From Liolophura sinensis (taxonomy: Eukaryota; Mollusca; Polyplacophora; Chitonida; Chitonidae): DNA of 64,000 nucleotides. Below are positions 20,101 to 31,400 of this stretch, piece after piece. Under the pieces are notes generated by a model. That model had not been told where the DNA came from and ran no database searches. It was given only the letters and a program-made list of their open reading frames with translations. The position numbers and the translations under genes were made by a program. Positions within the stretch are counted from its first letter, which is position 1, and each line of letters opens with the position of its first letter. The stretch covers positions 32,334,510-32,398,509 of the forward strand of contig NC_088295.1 in NCBI RefSeq assembly GCF_032854445.1. The letters are read 5' to 3'.

Positions 20101-22194
20101 ACGAGCATTGAGTGGGTAATACTGCCACATAGACATTTTAGGTTTTGATGCACTAAAAATTTCTGCACTGTCAGTTTGCACCAAGTTAAAATATATCAGA
20201 ATTTTGTCTGTTTTGAATAGAACTGAAAACTTTTTTGGCCAGTGTTATTTCCTACCCCCTTAGAAATTATCAAGGTAACAAAATGCTACGACTTCACTTC
20301 CAGCAACCACAGCTCAAAAAAAAAAAAAAAAAAATAGAGGAATCTGTGGCTCGACCCAGTAGCTTGGGTATCACCTTTCCCGCGTAATGGCGACTCCGGG
20401 CCCGAGCCGTTTATGTAACACATGAGTACCAGTTTCCCCAACAATCGTCATCGCAAAGTTAGGTATGAACAATGTCGACAACAAAGGGCGTTAAATTCAT
20501 GTAAGGCGAGGCATGCTCTACAGAGAGATTTGTGAGTTATCAGACATCCTCGCGTTCACGTGTCACATCTATCTTTTAGACCTTTACGAAGCGGGATTTC
20601 ACAATACATCCTCTACACACAGCTTTGGCATGATTTACTTCACGCGGGAAGGTTTCCCACTTATGTATCGTCTTCTCACCGTATAGTCTGGACCGACAAC
20701 TATCGGGGAACGGGGAAAATAAAGAAACTTCATATACCTGATCAAAATTCGCGTGAGTCGTCAGGTCAAAGGAGGTTTCCATGACAACTTGGTCATCCGG
20801 ACTGGTCATGTGCAGGAAATGTCCGTTGTCCGCTATAAGTGTCGGGGTGTAGTAGGTTCTGAAACACAGAAAATATAGGTATCATGCAGACAGAACAAAC
20901 ATCTTTTGAGGGAAAACTGGATCGACGAGAAAAACAAATTTATACGCTATAGCAAACATGTCGCCTGACAAGACACAGTAAAACGTCGCCCCACATGACT
21001 CTGGAATGTAGCAGGCGATTTCATGTGTAACAACTTCCATGTCAGATTAATTGAGGCGAATAGTTGAGAAATTGCATGGGTTTTCAAAACTGAATTTTTT
21101 TTCTAACATTTTTGATATTGCACTACGTTCAATTCAACAAGCAAGCGAAATTTCCAAATCAGAGTTCAGGCCGTCAACTGGCAAGACAATATCCAAAATG
21201 AAATTGCAAAATACCGGTTTTATTATTAGAAAGTATCAAACTCACTTTACACAATGCATCATAAACTGTTCCTTGCAATTTCCAACAAAACATTTAATAC
21301 GTAAAGTTTAACTCATACCAAAGCATGTAAGCCTACTTTATACAAAGAATCATGATATACTCACTTCTGCCAAAAATCGGATTTTGCATCCTACAACATA
21401 TAGAATGTACATATTAAATCTTAACATCATAAATGTTCCATAAGAAAGCACTAACGAATATATAGCGCATATTTCACTGATTATATCTGTACGAAAGGAT
21501 GTTTCTGTTAAAATTATAGATGTGATGGACCTACTTATCGAATGGTGGAAAGTCAGTTTGACTAATGCATTAATTACATGAGGAGATTTTGGCAACGAGC
21601 GGTATTCCATTCCCGCGATATCTAGCGAGAAGATATATAGTGGTAAAACATGTGGTAACTTCATGTGAAAAAGCCTGTCAGTTTACTCTAGATTCCAGAT
21701 CTCTGGGGACAGATATTAGTACTGTTGAAAGTAGAATATTACATTTCTTTACCGACCATTTGGAAAAGTAAAGATATGAGTACGTTATTCATTAAATGGC
21801 CTAACAATGTGAGAAAAAAGAAAATCAATATTCCTGCAGACCAAGTGTCCCAAAAATTAGAAGAAATAGGGTATGTACAAAGTATACCTAATGAATTTCA
21901 ATGTTGGAATTCGTCACATTCTTGCAATTTGTTACCCCTATATATATACACGCAAAATCTTCTGGTTCTCACGATATTTCCATAGCAGTAGAATGCCACT
22001 TGCATCCATCTAAATATCGGATGGGATATTAAAAACAGAAGCCTTACGGAATGTACAACCAGTCCTTGTCCGTCCAAGCCAGCCACAAGCGCAGCTTTAG
22101 GCTTATTCAGCCAGGACAGTTTCTCCGGCACGTCACCTGCCTGGAACTTCGTATCCAGATACACTGTTGGATCTTGAGGTATGATGACTGCCAT
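17148..22194 (-). CDS. DUF1349-family protein (concanavalin-like fold)
   Basis: Six minus-strand exons: 22048-22194 (start), 21365-21390, 20738-20858, 19280-19324, 18492-18623 and 17148-17327 (stop TAG). All junctions are GT-AG and phases agree, giving 651 nt and 216 residues, about the size of a stand-alone DUF1349 protein. Hallmarks in order are LSWLNKPKA, GLVVHS, SDFWQKTYY (residues 53-61), ADNGHFLHM, ETSFDLT, FDQAGLMVRMDSHHWIKTGM, EFADGAPSLSCVVTNGYSDW and PVQIGIFTCAP. The family includes yeast Ree1, implicated in enolase regulation, and many uncharacterised bacterial and animal proteins; a jelly-roll, possibly carbohydrate-binding fold is expected, but the molecular function is unknown. 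There is no signal peptide or membrane segment, so it is likely cytosolic. Exon 2 is a 26-nt microexon. The last intron carries a 46-bp minisatellite. Confidence 0.9.
17521..18300. repeat. Minisatellite, 46-bp unit, in DUF1349 intron
   Basis: About sixteen copies of a 46-bp unit (CTCACCAGACACCGGGCTTA, CTATAGCAATTGTTTCCCTC, TTATCG) fill two thirds of the intron between the exons ending at 18492 and starting at 17327. Copies diverge toward both ends. On the host-gene sense strand each unit contains CTGGTGAGC, which resembles a 5' splice site. Confidence 0.9.
18634..18735 (-). mobile_element. SINE fragment in DUF1349 intron
   Basis: It begins with tttatttatttgattgttgt, then taactccatactcaagaatt and cgactgtggttagc, then decays. 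It is directly upstream of the 18623 acceptor and in the same sense as the host gene. Confidence 0.6.
19499..20336 (+). repeat. Two ~95-bp direct repeats, the second ending in poly-A
   Basis: Segments at about 19499-19590 and 20228-20336 share TTGGCCAGTGTTA, TAC(C)CCC, AAGGTAACAAAATGCTA and CTTCCAGCAACCACAGCTCA. The second copy ends in 19 A. They lie in one DUF1349 intron, about 730 bp apart, in the same orientation. They look like two 3' ends of an unrecognised retroposon, or a tandem duplication. Confidence 0.55.
21365..21390 (-). other. 26-nt microexon of DUF1349 gene
   Basis: Flanked by tatatgttgtag at its acceptor and gtgagt at its donor, it encodes DAKSDFWQ plus two bases. The preceding exon ends in phase 0 and the following exon needs phase 2, so this exon is exactly what restores the frame. 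It also supplies the DFW motif expected at this point in DUF1349 proteins. Confidence 0.85.
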
Positions 22195-25100
22195 TCGGAA
22201 TTATTCCTGAAGCGGTTTGGATGGGTTCCCTACAAAACTTTAAGCAGATTTATAGTATTAATCCTGGAGAGCGAAAGTACTAATTCACGCAAAGATATGG
22301 ATCAACACAGTCAGACAATCGCCAAAATTTGTCGTAAGAGTTCATAAATGTATTAGTATGTTTAGACGAACATAAATTATGTCACTGCTTTTAGAACTTA
22401 CATGTAAGGCCGAGTAAGGGCCTACCCATTCTCAGACAAACGGAAGGTTAAGGTCTGCAGTTAATATATGCCACTGTAGCACGGATGTTAAGAAAAAATG
22501 TATGCAACATATAAATCAATCAAAGACATTGAATGCAATATGAACTGAAGGGTGCAATGGTTCCGTCGGGTGTTTCATTTCAGCCAGCTTATAATCCACT
22601 GCCTTGACCGTTTTGTGTATAAAGATTTCCAAGTATAACTCCACCGGGTTTTGTATATTGTTTTTTAAAGGCGGCAGAGACTGATGGACTTAACTCATTG
22701 CTTGCCTGGATCAAAGAGAATCACAATGTACGTAAAGTAACACTGCGACGTAGATGGCGGGATTTCTATATCGGTTTGTTGTGTAACGGTATATGATACG
22801 TTTCGTTTGCGATAAATCAAGCGAACTCTATCAACCCCTGATAATTAACGCGGAAAACATCAACCAAGTATATAAAAATACAAAAACATATACACAAAAA
22901 CATATATGAACGTATGACACAGGTTAAAGTACATATGTAATTACATACCTGAACTTACTATATAATCATGCAGCCAGTGTGTTTCGCCTGATGTATGCCA
23001 ATGTGTTCGGCAGAAGTTCACAGGCCAAGACTGGTGACTTCAAATACACATTATTTATATATAGGCCTATATCTATACAACCTAGATTATCCGCAGCTCG
23101 ACCCAAACATGTGACAACATATGTTTACTTTAGACAAAATTGCGACCTGCTTATTTACAAGTTAGCTTTGTGCTTATACTTATCACATTGCCAGCATGGA
23201 CATTTCAGTCTATAATTAGTTCAAATTATAGACTCAAGGCAAATACATATGCCTTGTGGTCAAATTCTCCCAAAACTGAACTGAATCTGAGACAACCAAT
23301 TCAGTATACCAGTATGGCAGCATATACGAAAAAATGAACAAGTTGACAATGATACATGTACGTGAATACTGTCTCAACAAATTTCCATATCTTTGCAGCA
23401 AGCACATTGTACTAAATTCTTATATCAAATATATTCAACCTCTATAACTAATAAGTTTATTTTTTAGAGCGAGTAGGACCCATCATGGATTGGCTACTGT
23501 GTATACCAAATGTAAGATGCATCAATACAGGTTAAGCAAAATCATAAACATAATGTTTTATACCATTGGCCTCATGCACAGTACTTGATCAGTTATATCA
23601 GTGCCTGATGAGTTATATCAGTACATATACCATTGGCGCCATGAGTGCGGGGTCAACTATCCCAGCTTGTAGACGAGTTATCAGCCATTTTGGGGCACTT
23701 ATATATAGATGGATCCAAGGAGTAAATGTAGCATGGTGGAAAATGATGGGAAGAGAAAAAGGTTTTCTTCGAATATTGTTTCTTTAAAATTTTTAAAAGT
23801 CGAAGCCCAAAGTCATTAACTAGTCAATATGTAGAGCATGGAAGAGCAAACTTTAAGATGAATACACTTGTGGTAATGTCATAAAACTATCTCGTACATC
23901 ACTATTCCTTCACTATAACAAGAAGCTCCCAGTTACACTTACCGAAACACCAGTCACAATTCATGGCACCGCCTACCAACTAGGCTTACCCCTGTCATTG
24001 CGTGTATTTGTTTATTTATTTGATTGGTTTCACTTCTACGACGGCGATCTGGATTATGGTGGGAGGAAACCGTATCCTCTCCTATTTGACAACATTATTT
24101 ACTTCAAGATATCTAAAACCAAAGGAAACTTAGCTCTAGATTATTTATAGCCACTGTCTAATCATACACAATTATAAATAAATAAGAATGATTCATGTAG
24201 GTATTTCATCTTCTTGTTATTTGTGCAATGCGCTGTACAGATTGGCATGTTAGACTAATACTGTGGGGCTGAACATACTTAGAACCTGTAAGTATATACT
24301 AGGGCTACTGCAAGAGTCCCTGGGTTCCTGGGAGACTCTCATGCTGCTGCTTGATGATTGGAGCTTCTTGTCCTAACTGGTACAGAATGACATCACACTG
24401 GAATCTCGCAGATAAACACCGAGTCCCGTGACGTCACCGCTTCGTGCACTTGGTTTCAAACCTGAGGAAAATGCCTCAATTCTCTCCGGGCTTGATCGAT
24501 ACGGTGATGCATGCGTAGCCACAGCGATGCAGATCAACAAAGTGTACGTACAGATAATGTCTACACCCATACGTTCAGGCATCTCAAACTTTAAGGGCTT
24601 AGTGACTTCCTGCATAGGCCTACGGCAGGTGAGAGTCAAACCATAACTTCATAAGTTATCACCTACAAAAGGTGACCCTAATAATAACAAAAATTACATT
24701 TTTATAAACTGATTTGACACTGCTATTATCAGAAGTTCCCAAAAAGTGAGTAGGGTGCCCAAGAGGGATATAGAAGGTTTGTTTTGTGTCTAATTACATG
24801 TACTTTGGGTGGTTATAAATAGCAAATTATAAACAATTATGTCTGTTTTTGTCCATTTCGTGGTCTTACACGAGAATAATTATAAACTTATTAGAAAGGA
24901 TGTAATTACATTCTCTGTATTCTGAAGGTATTTTGGGGAGATTGCATGGTTGCTGTGTAAAACAGGAACAAAAAATGATTTGCATATTTTCTGCTCAATG
25001 TCATATGTAGCCTGCATGCGTACTTGAGCCGCCTTCACATGGTATGGGTCTGTAGCACAAGCTCGTCGAGTGACAATAATACAAGCTCTGTTTCACAAGA

Positions 25101-25483
25101 TTTAAACTAAAATCTGTAATACTCCGGAAGTCTACAAATCATATGATAAATCAGAGCGCGGTCTCTACATGTATGTCGTCCACGGGTAAGTGTTATAGGC
25201 CCCTATGCTACAATGCAGCAAGCAGAAGTATAGTGTAGCCAAAGATAGTCAACCGAGGCGAAAACTCTTCCCACAGCAAGGAGGCCTACTCCATGATGAG
25301 TTAAATGTGAGGCTGCCTGCCCCAGGCCGTAACGAGCAGCCTTGATTTCACCGTTATATATGCTATTGCTATGTAGTCAACATGCTTCACTGTGCCTTGC
25401 ATTTGTAGCGGAAGTCTGCTGACTGGGTCAGAGCACGAGCGCATGAGGGTTGTAGGCCTACACCTAGTCGAAAAGCATTTAAG
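22195..25483. other. Divergent intergenic region between DUF1349 and GS-HQR genes
   Basis: Neither strand shows a supported gene. The region separates two divergently transcribed genes (starts at 22194 minus and 25484 plus) and must hold both promoters; I could not pick out a convincing TATA or initiator for either. A SINE fragment lies at about 24003-24080 and a short local duplication (GAGTTATATCAGT-type) near 23587-23625. Confidence 0.5.
24003..24080 (-). mobile_element. SINE fragment
   Basis: It contains tttgtttatttatttgattg, then ttcacttctacgacggcgat and tatggtgggaggaaaccg. A deletion removed part of the core; the head is absent. Confidence 0.6.
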
Positions 25484-28400
25484 ATGAGTACGCCACAGAA
25501 TTCCGCTACGTCTGACGCAGATATCAAACAGTCCTGGAAAACATCCGTAACAAATAAAGGGGAGTTTGTGAGGAAACCGTCAGCTTTTAGAGACAGCATT
25601 ACAGGTATGTGGACGGTTGGACGTTATGGTCGCTTCGCACAATGCACCATTTGATTATAAATCGATTGATGTGGTACATGTAGGCCTATGTTGACAGGTT
25701 GCATAGCTAAACACGAAAGCATAAATGTCGGTATATTAACATCACTGCCCATGGTTAAGCACGTTCTGCTTAATTAATTGTTAATTGTTATGTATAATCA
25801 GTTTCTTTCTCTACAAAGTAAACTTAGTTTTGTCGGAAATGTGAAGCATTAGGCCTACTTACATTACAAATGGTGTGTATTAATTACTTAGCATGGTATA
25901 TACGGTCCCTTATAGAAGAAAATAAAGTAATACACTGTGAGGAGTTTGTGTGCGGTTTCCTGCTGCCTCACCTGATGGCCATCTAATCTTCAGTTTTCAG
26001 TTCATTTGAGCTGAAGATATGGTTTCCATCTTTCACTCAGATATTTTCAGCGGTACACGTGTTGTAAAGTTTCCTGATAGTTCGGTGTCTAATCAGAACT
26101 GTTACATAAAATGCCACAGACAGCTCTCTGCAGCGCTCACGAGACAGACGTGCCTCAAGACTGAGTCATCCATACTCCTATCAGTACCGGCGCGGCTCTC
26201 CATAAACTCGCTTTATTTCACTGCCATCACAAGCGCAGAGCACTTGGAAAACGTAAAGGTCAGTGGTTCGCGGGCAGAAAAACAGGGACTGTATCAACCT
26301 TTCTTTCCACAATCATAATTATTACACATATGCCTTCCTTTTTTAGAGTGAATCCTAGACCTATATGAGTGAAAAGATTCTATTGGATACCTAAAGCAAA
26401 AATATTTGTGCTTGGTCGTTGGTTATACCTGTGCATCATGTAGATCCACGCCAAGACATTAGTGATAGGGCAAAGCCTAAACAAGTGCACTTATGTCCCA
26501 GAAGGTAAATCTTGTCTATAGTGGTGGCAGTGATGTAGCACGAATGTAAGGTGGGGTGCAATCGATGTGAGGAGTATGTGACCTTGACGCTATACGCCAG
26601 GAGGGACCGTATAAGAATATCTGGACAATTTCAAATATATAACAAGTAATATAGCCTAGTGTACGTGAACAAAATAAACTTATTTTTAAAACTGTACGAA
26701 AATCAAAAAATATCTACCAATACATGCATTTATTTCTTTACTTCAATCTAACTAGGCACATGCAGTTACCGAGATGATAACAGCAACGTGATAATATAAT
26801 AAATATGTGCAGTGTAAAACTAAGCGAAATGTAGCCTAAAAGTATATGTAAAAGTGCAACGACAGGTTACTTTCATAAAAAAAGCCAGTATGATCAGACA
26901 CAATGGCATGCTAATGCGGCGAATATTGGCATGGTTTGAGGAAGGATAAAACAGCTCATGATAGTGTGTTGGGAAAATCCTTAGAAAACTTGAGGTAGGC
27001 CAATAAGGAAGAAGCAATCTTAATATGAATTCACATTTTTGCTTAATAAAAATTAATAAAATAATTTCATCCTGTCTTCATGTTAAAATCTTTACAAAGC
27101 TGATCTATACTATAACTAAGGGTAATCAATCGCATATGTCTGCAAGTTCTTCTGGTTTATTTATCAGAACCAAGGATCAGTGAGTTTTCGATACAAAACA
27201 TTCCTAAAGACTCCGTGCCATAATGATATATAGACATTGAAGAAAAACAAATACGCACTGATCTGAAAAGTAATACAATACATCACGAATGGCATAGTAC
27301 TCATGGAAAGTCATCAAAATGTTTCGAGTAAAGATCAGATGGTATCTGTTTAATGCAATGTGTGATGCGGTTTTTAATTTCACTGAAATACTACCTTATG
27401 CTTAACATAGTCTTCTGTCTTTATTTATTTGCTTCGCTATTGTTAAACGCCATATATACTCACGAAGTTTTCACTTGTACGGTGGTGGTCAGTTTTGTGG
27501 GTGAAAAAAATCTTTCTGTTTGGGGGATTAATCCTTATACTGAAGTGAAGACATATATGAATCCAGAATTTTTACGCGTTAAGTTGTTAAAGTAAAAAAT
27601 ACCGCTAAAAAAGTCTTCTGCTCCACCCCTCCACTTCTTCCACTCCCATGGAATTAGTGCCACAAGCCCCAATGAAATCTGGAATACATATACAATATAC
27701 TTGGGAATCAGTGGGCTATTAGAGCAATTACTGATGTGGTCACGCATATATCGTTTCAGCCGATGGTTGGAATCTAGCAAGTTTGGAATTTAGAGAATTT
27801 ATGTCCTGCGGAAAACATGCAAAAATTGTACATGAAGCAAGCTACGTTTTGGAACTTGGTCTATGGAACTGCAAAATAATCCTGCAAGCCAAATTAAAAA
27901 TAGCATTGGGCATATTTGAAACAGTTAGGTTTATTGTACGGAAACCAACGAAGCAGTCAGAATTAAGGAACACTCCAGTGGGTTCACGCTGAAAAGCGCA
28001 ACGTTGTTGGGGATCATTTGTAAGTGATTGGTAGAAACCAATGCTAATCAGAACAGCGGACGGTTACAGTAAGTGCAAAGTGGAAAGGGCAATGTTCAGT
28101 CCGGAATAAAGTGTAAGTGCTTGCTAAGGATTAATGCTGTTATCGCTTATGTCTTTTCAGATGACAGTTTAATTGCATGGGTTCAAAGCTAAAAAAAGCA
28201 GTATCATTAAGAATCATCTGTAATTGCTTGTAATTGCAAAGCGAAAAACACGATGTTCTACTGTGAATAAACTGTAAAAATTTGTTAGGAATTAACGATA
28301 TCATGATGGATATACCTTTTCAGCTGATGGTTCCAGTGGATTCAAAGCGGAAGCTGGACGCTACCATCTGTACGTGTCTCTAGCTTGTCCGTGGGCACAC

Positions 28401-31400
28401 CGCGTGCTCATCGTGAGACGGCTGAAGGGATTGCAGGATGTCATCTCCCACACGGTCGTCGACTGGCTGCTGACCGAGAAAGGCTGGAATTTCACTGACC
28501 AGGTTGCTTTTTCTCTTCACTTGAATGTACATGTATTTATAGTTTGAATTTCAACTGCAATCGTTTTGAAAGAGTTTGTATGCCAGACTCATCTATGAGA
28601 TGTTATTATTTCGGCATATCTCACCTTGAGCTTTTGTGTTTTACATGAATGCTAATTGCAAGCATGTTATTTTAATTTAACTGCGACTGCCATGTTTGAT
28701 ACAAACACCTTATGAATATAACACATTATTGACCCGTTCAATATCGAATGTACATGAACATAAATTGTACATCTAGCGTAATGTGAGTCTGACGAGTTAC
28801 GAATGTTGTTGCAGAAACCGAAATGCAGCTTGGACACGGTGAACAACTGTCAGTACCTTCGGGAGATTTACGCTTTAGCAAATCCAGGTAACCCTATATA
28901 CGTGACATTGGGATTCAAATGTTGAAAGAAGATATTATAAGACTGGTTGTGGTTCATAATAAAATATCAATTAGTCAATAATTAGTTAAAAAATATAACA
29001 TAATATGAAAATATAAATATAAAGCCAATAGCACATGTGGGATAATTCCCATACACCTGCCAATTTATAGATATACATATCCATTAATTTTATACCCCTG
29101 TTGCATTCTTCTTTGTTCAGCTTACGGTGGTAACATTACTGTACCCTGCCTGTGGGACAAACAGAAGAGGACTATTGTAAACAACGAATCGAGTGAGATT
29201 ATCCGGATGTTTAACACGGAGTTCAATGAGTTCTGTAAAACTCCTGAACAGAGAGCGTTGAATCTGTACCCAGAGGATCTGCGAGGAGAGATAGACCAAT
29301 TAAACGCCTGGATATATCCGTAAGGAAAAAGATGTAGATATTCGTAAATCTAATTCATGTAGAGAAAGTTGTGCTAGTGTATCTGACTGATAATGTATCA
29401 TGGCGTCACATTTGTGGTATAGACATGTTCTAGAATTGTTCATATATTATACGCCTGTACCTATGTACCACGTGTATTTAATTTAGGAAAAGGGCATCAA
29501 AGTTGTTATAAGCGTTTCTAGAATTTTCTCATACATAAAAATATGTGCAATGAATGCTTGGTTCATTTTATACGCCTATGTACATGTGTCACAAGTATTT
29601 AATGTTTTCTCCAGGGAGACTTGATAAGTTTAAATTCGCAGGCTGATTGCAACATGCAACCCGCACAAGGTGCAGCTGTCAAATTTCATTACATAACTTC
29701 CTCCTCGTACTTTGCAGGGAAATTAACAACGGGGTGTACAAGTCCGGCTTTGCCCAGTCTCAGGAAGCGTACGACGCTGCCGTAAGGGTACTTTTCTCTG
29801 CCCTGGACAAGGTAAGAAATCGGATACTGAAGGGAATTTAAAAGGAATAGAAACAAGCATACCACGTATATTCTGTGACAGCCGATTGCAGGTGTCATAG
29901 CACGTAGGAAAGTACCGGAACATCCTGAAGTTTCCTGATTCAGTACTGTATTGTGACAGATATACAGTAAGAGTACATCAGGGCGTAGGAAGAGAATAAA
30001 AGATGGGGGAAGGGGTGGGCGCGGTTATTATCCCAACCAATGGGGCGAGGGTCCAGGGGCCGTCAAGGGTCCAGGGGCCGTCAAGGGTCCGGAAGCTTTA
30101 GGATCCCATATAGCCATACGCTCGTTTTAAGAGAAAAAAATATCCATTCTCAAGGTTGTGATGAAGAAGGCCTATACTGCACATTTTGGCACAAAGGACC
30201 TGGTAAGGTAAGGCGGAGGATCGGCCCCGGAGAGGTACGATAAGAAAGTGCAAATTTCAAAATCCTGGTTCAGTTCTGTACATTTCCAGATCAGAAGTAT
30301 AAAACTTGGTGGAGCACTCATGAAAGTAAAAATGCTATAAGAGATGGTTGCATAGCAGTAACCCTCAAACAATTTTTCGTTCAAACGAGGCACTGTGTCT
30401 TTAAGTTACAGTGTGAAGATCAACGTTAACCAGAAAAATATCTTTACCGAAACCTTCATATGTGTATTTCTACGTGTTGTCAAAGTTTCGTTTTGGTTAA
30501 CGTTTGTCTTCATATGTAAAACATAAACTTTACCGTGCGATCAGTTTTGTCATATTTTCGCAAGTTTAAAATCTGTATTTCTGCCCTGGTCTATCAGGCG
30601 TCCTCCACGGCACAGTGGACTAAGGATGTCGCTGCGGAGAACAGGTTGCATATCGGGGAAGAGTTCGTATCTTTGTAGCACTTTTTGTTTTCTTTTTCTT
30701 TGGAAATATACTTTTGTGTGAGTAAAGATAAAGGTCGCTTTGCATTATGTAAGTGTTATCATGAATAAGAACATATAAGCAATGGTATTACGTAGTATTT
30801 GGCAACTATAGCGACACCATACGTGAATCCTGGTTGAGAGCACATGTGGTCCTCTAGCTGTATCATTAACATTAACATGTTATGCGTTGTGGAAGCATAA
30901 GGCTGAACATTTACATTTACTGTATATTGATTTATGCATAACTGCGAGCTCAAGAATGTTTCAGAAAGTTACATTTGTGGTGCAGTGAGTTTCATAACTC
31001 TACAGTGTCTAATGCAAGAAAAATAGATATTTCAGTGTGACCGGAGCCGGCTACAACTTTTCGATTTTATGACTTCTACATCTCTTGAGTACATGTTTGG
31101 AGCTTATAATCCGCATGCTTGCCATATAACAGGAAAAGAAGTGTAAAACAGAACTGAAAAAGGAAGTAGCCTTACGAGTGTGTCAGTAACTGTCACTCAC
31201 AGCTATAGTCAACTTCGCAACTTGAGGTGCACAGTTTCTTGCACTGTGGCCGATTCCTGGCCTTACCATACTTTACATGTATATACTTACTTTCCGCTGA
31301 AATACCGATACGCGCTATGTGAGTTGTGAAATATTTACTCTAATAGCACATGTGGATAAACTGAACAATGTTTATTACACACTGAACAGAGTAGTCAGAC

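Noticed and set aside
30600-30680. Possible extra GS-HQR exon after tctatcag
   Set aside because: Exon 5 (ending ALDK) joins exon 6 (starting [11 protein letters not shown]) directly, as in the family, so no extra exon is needed.
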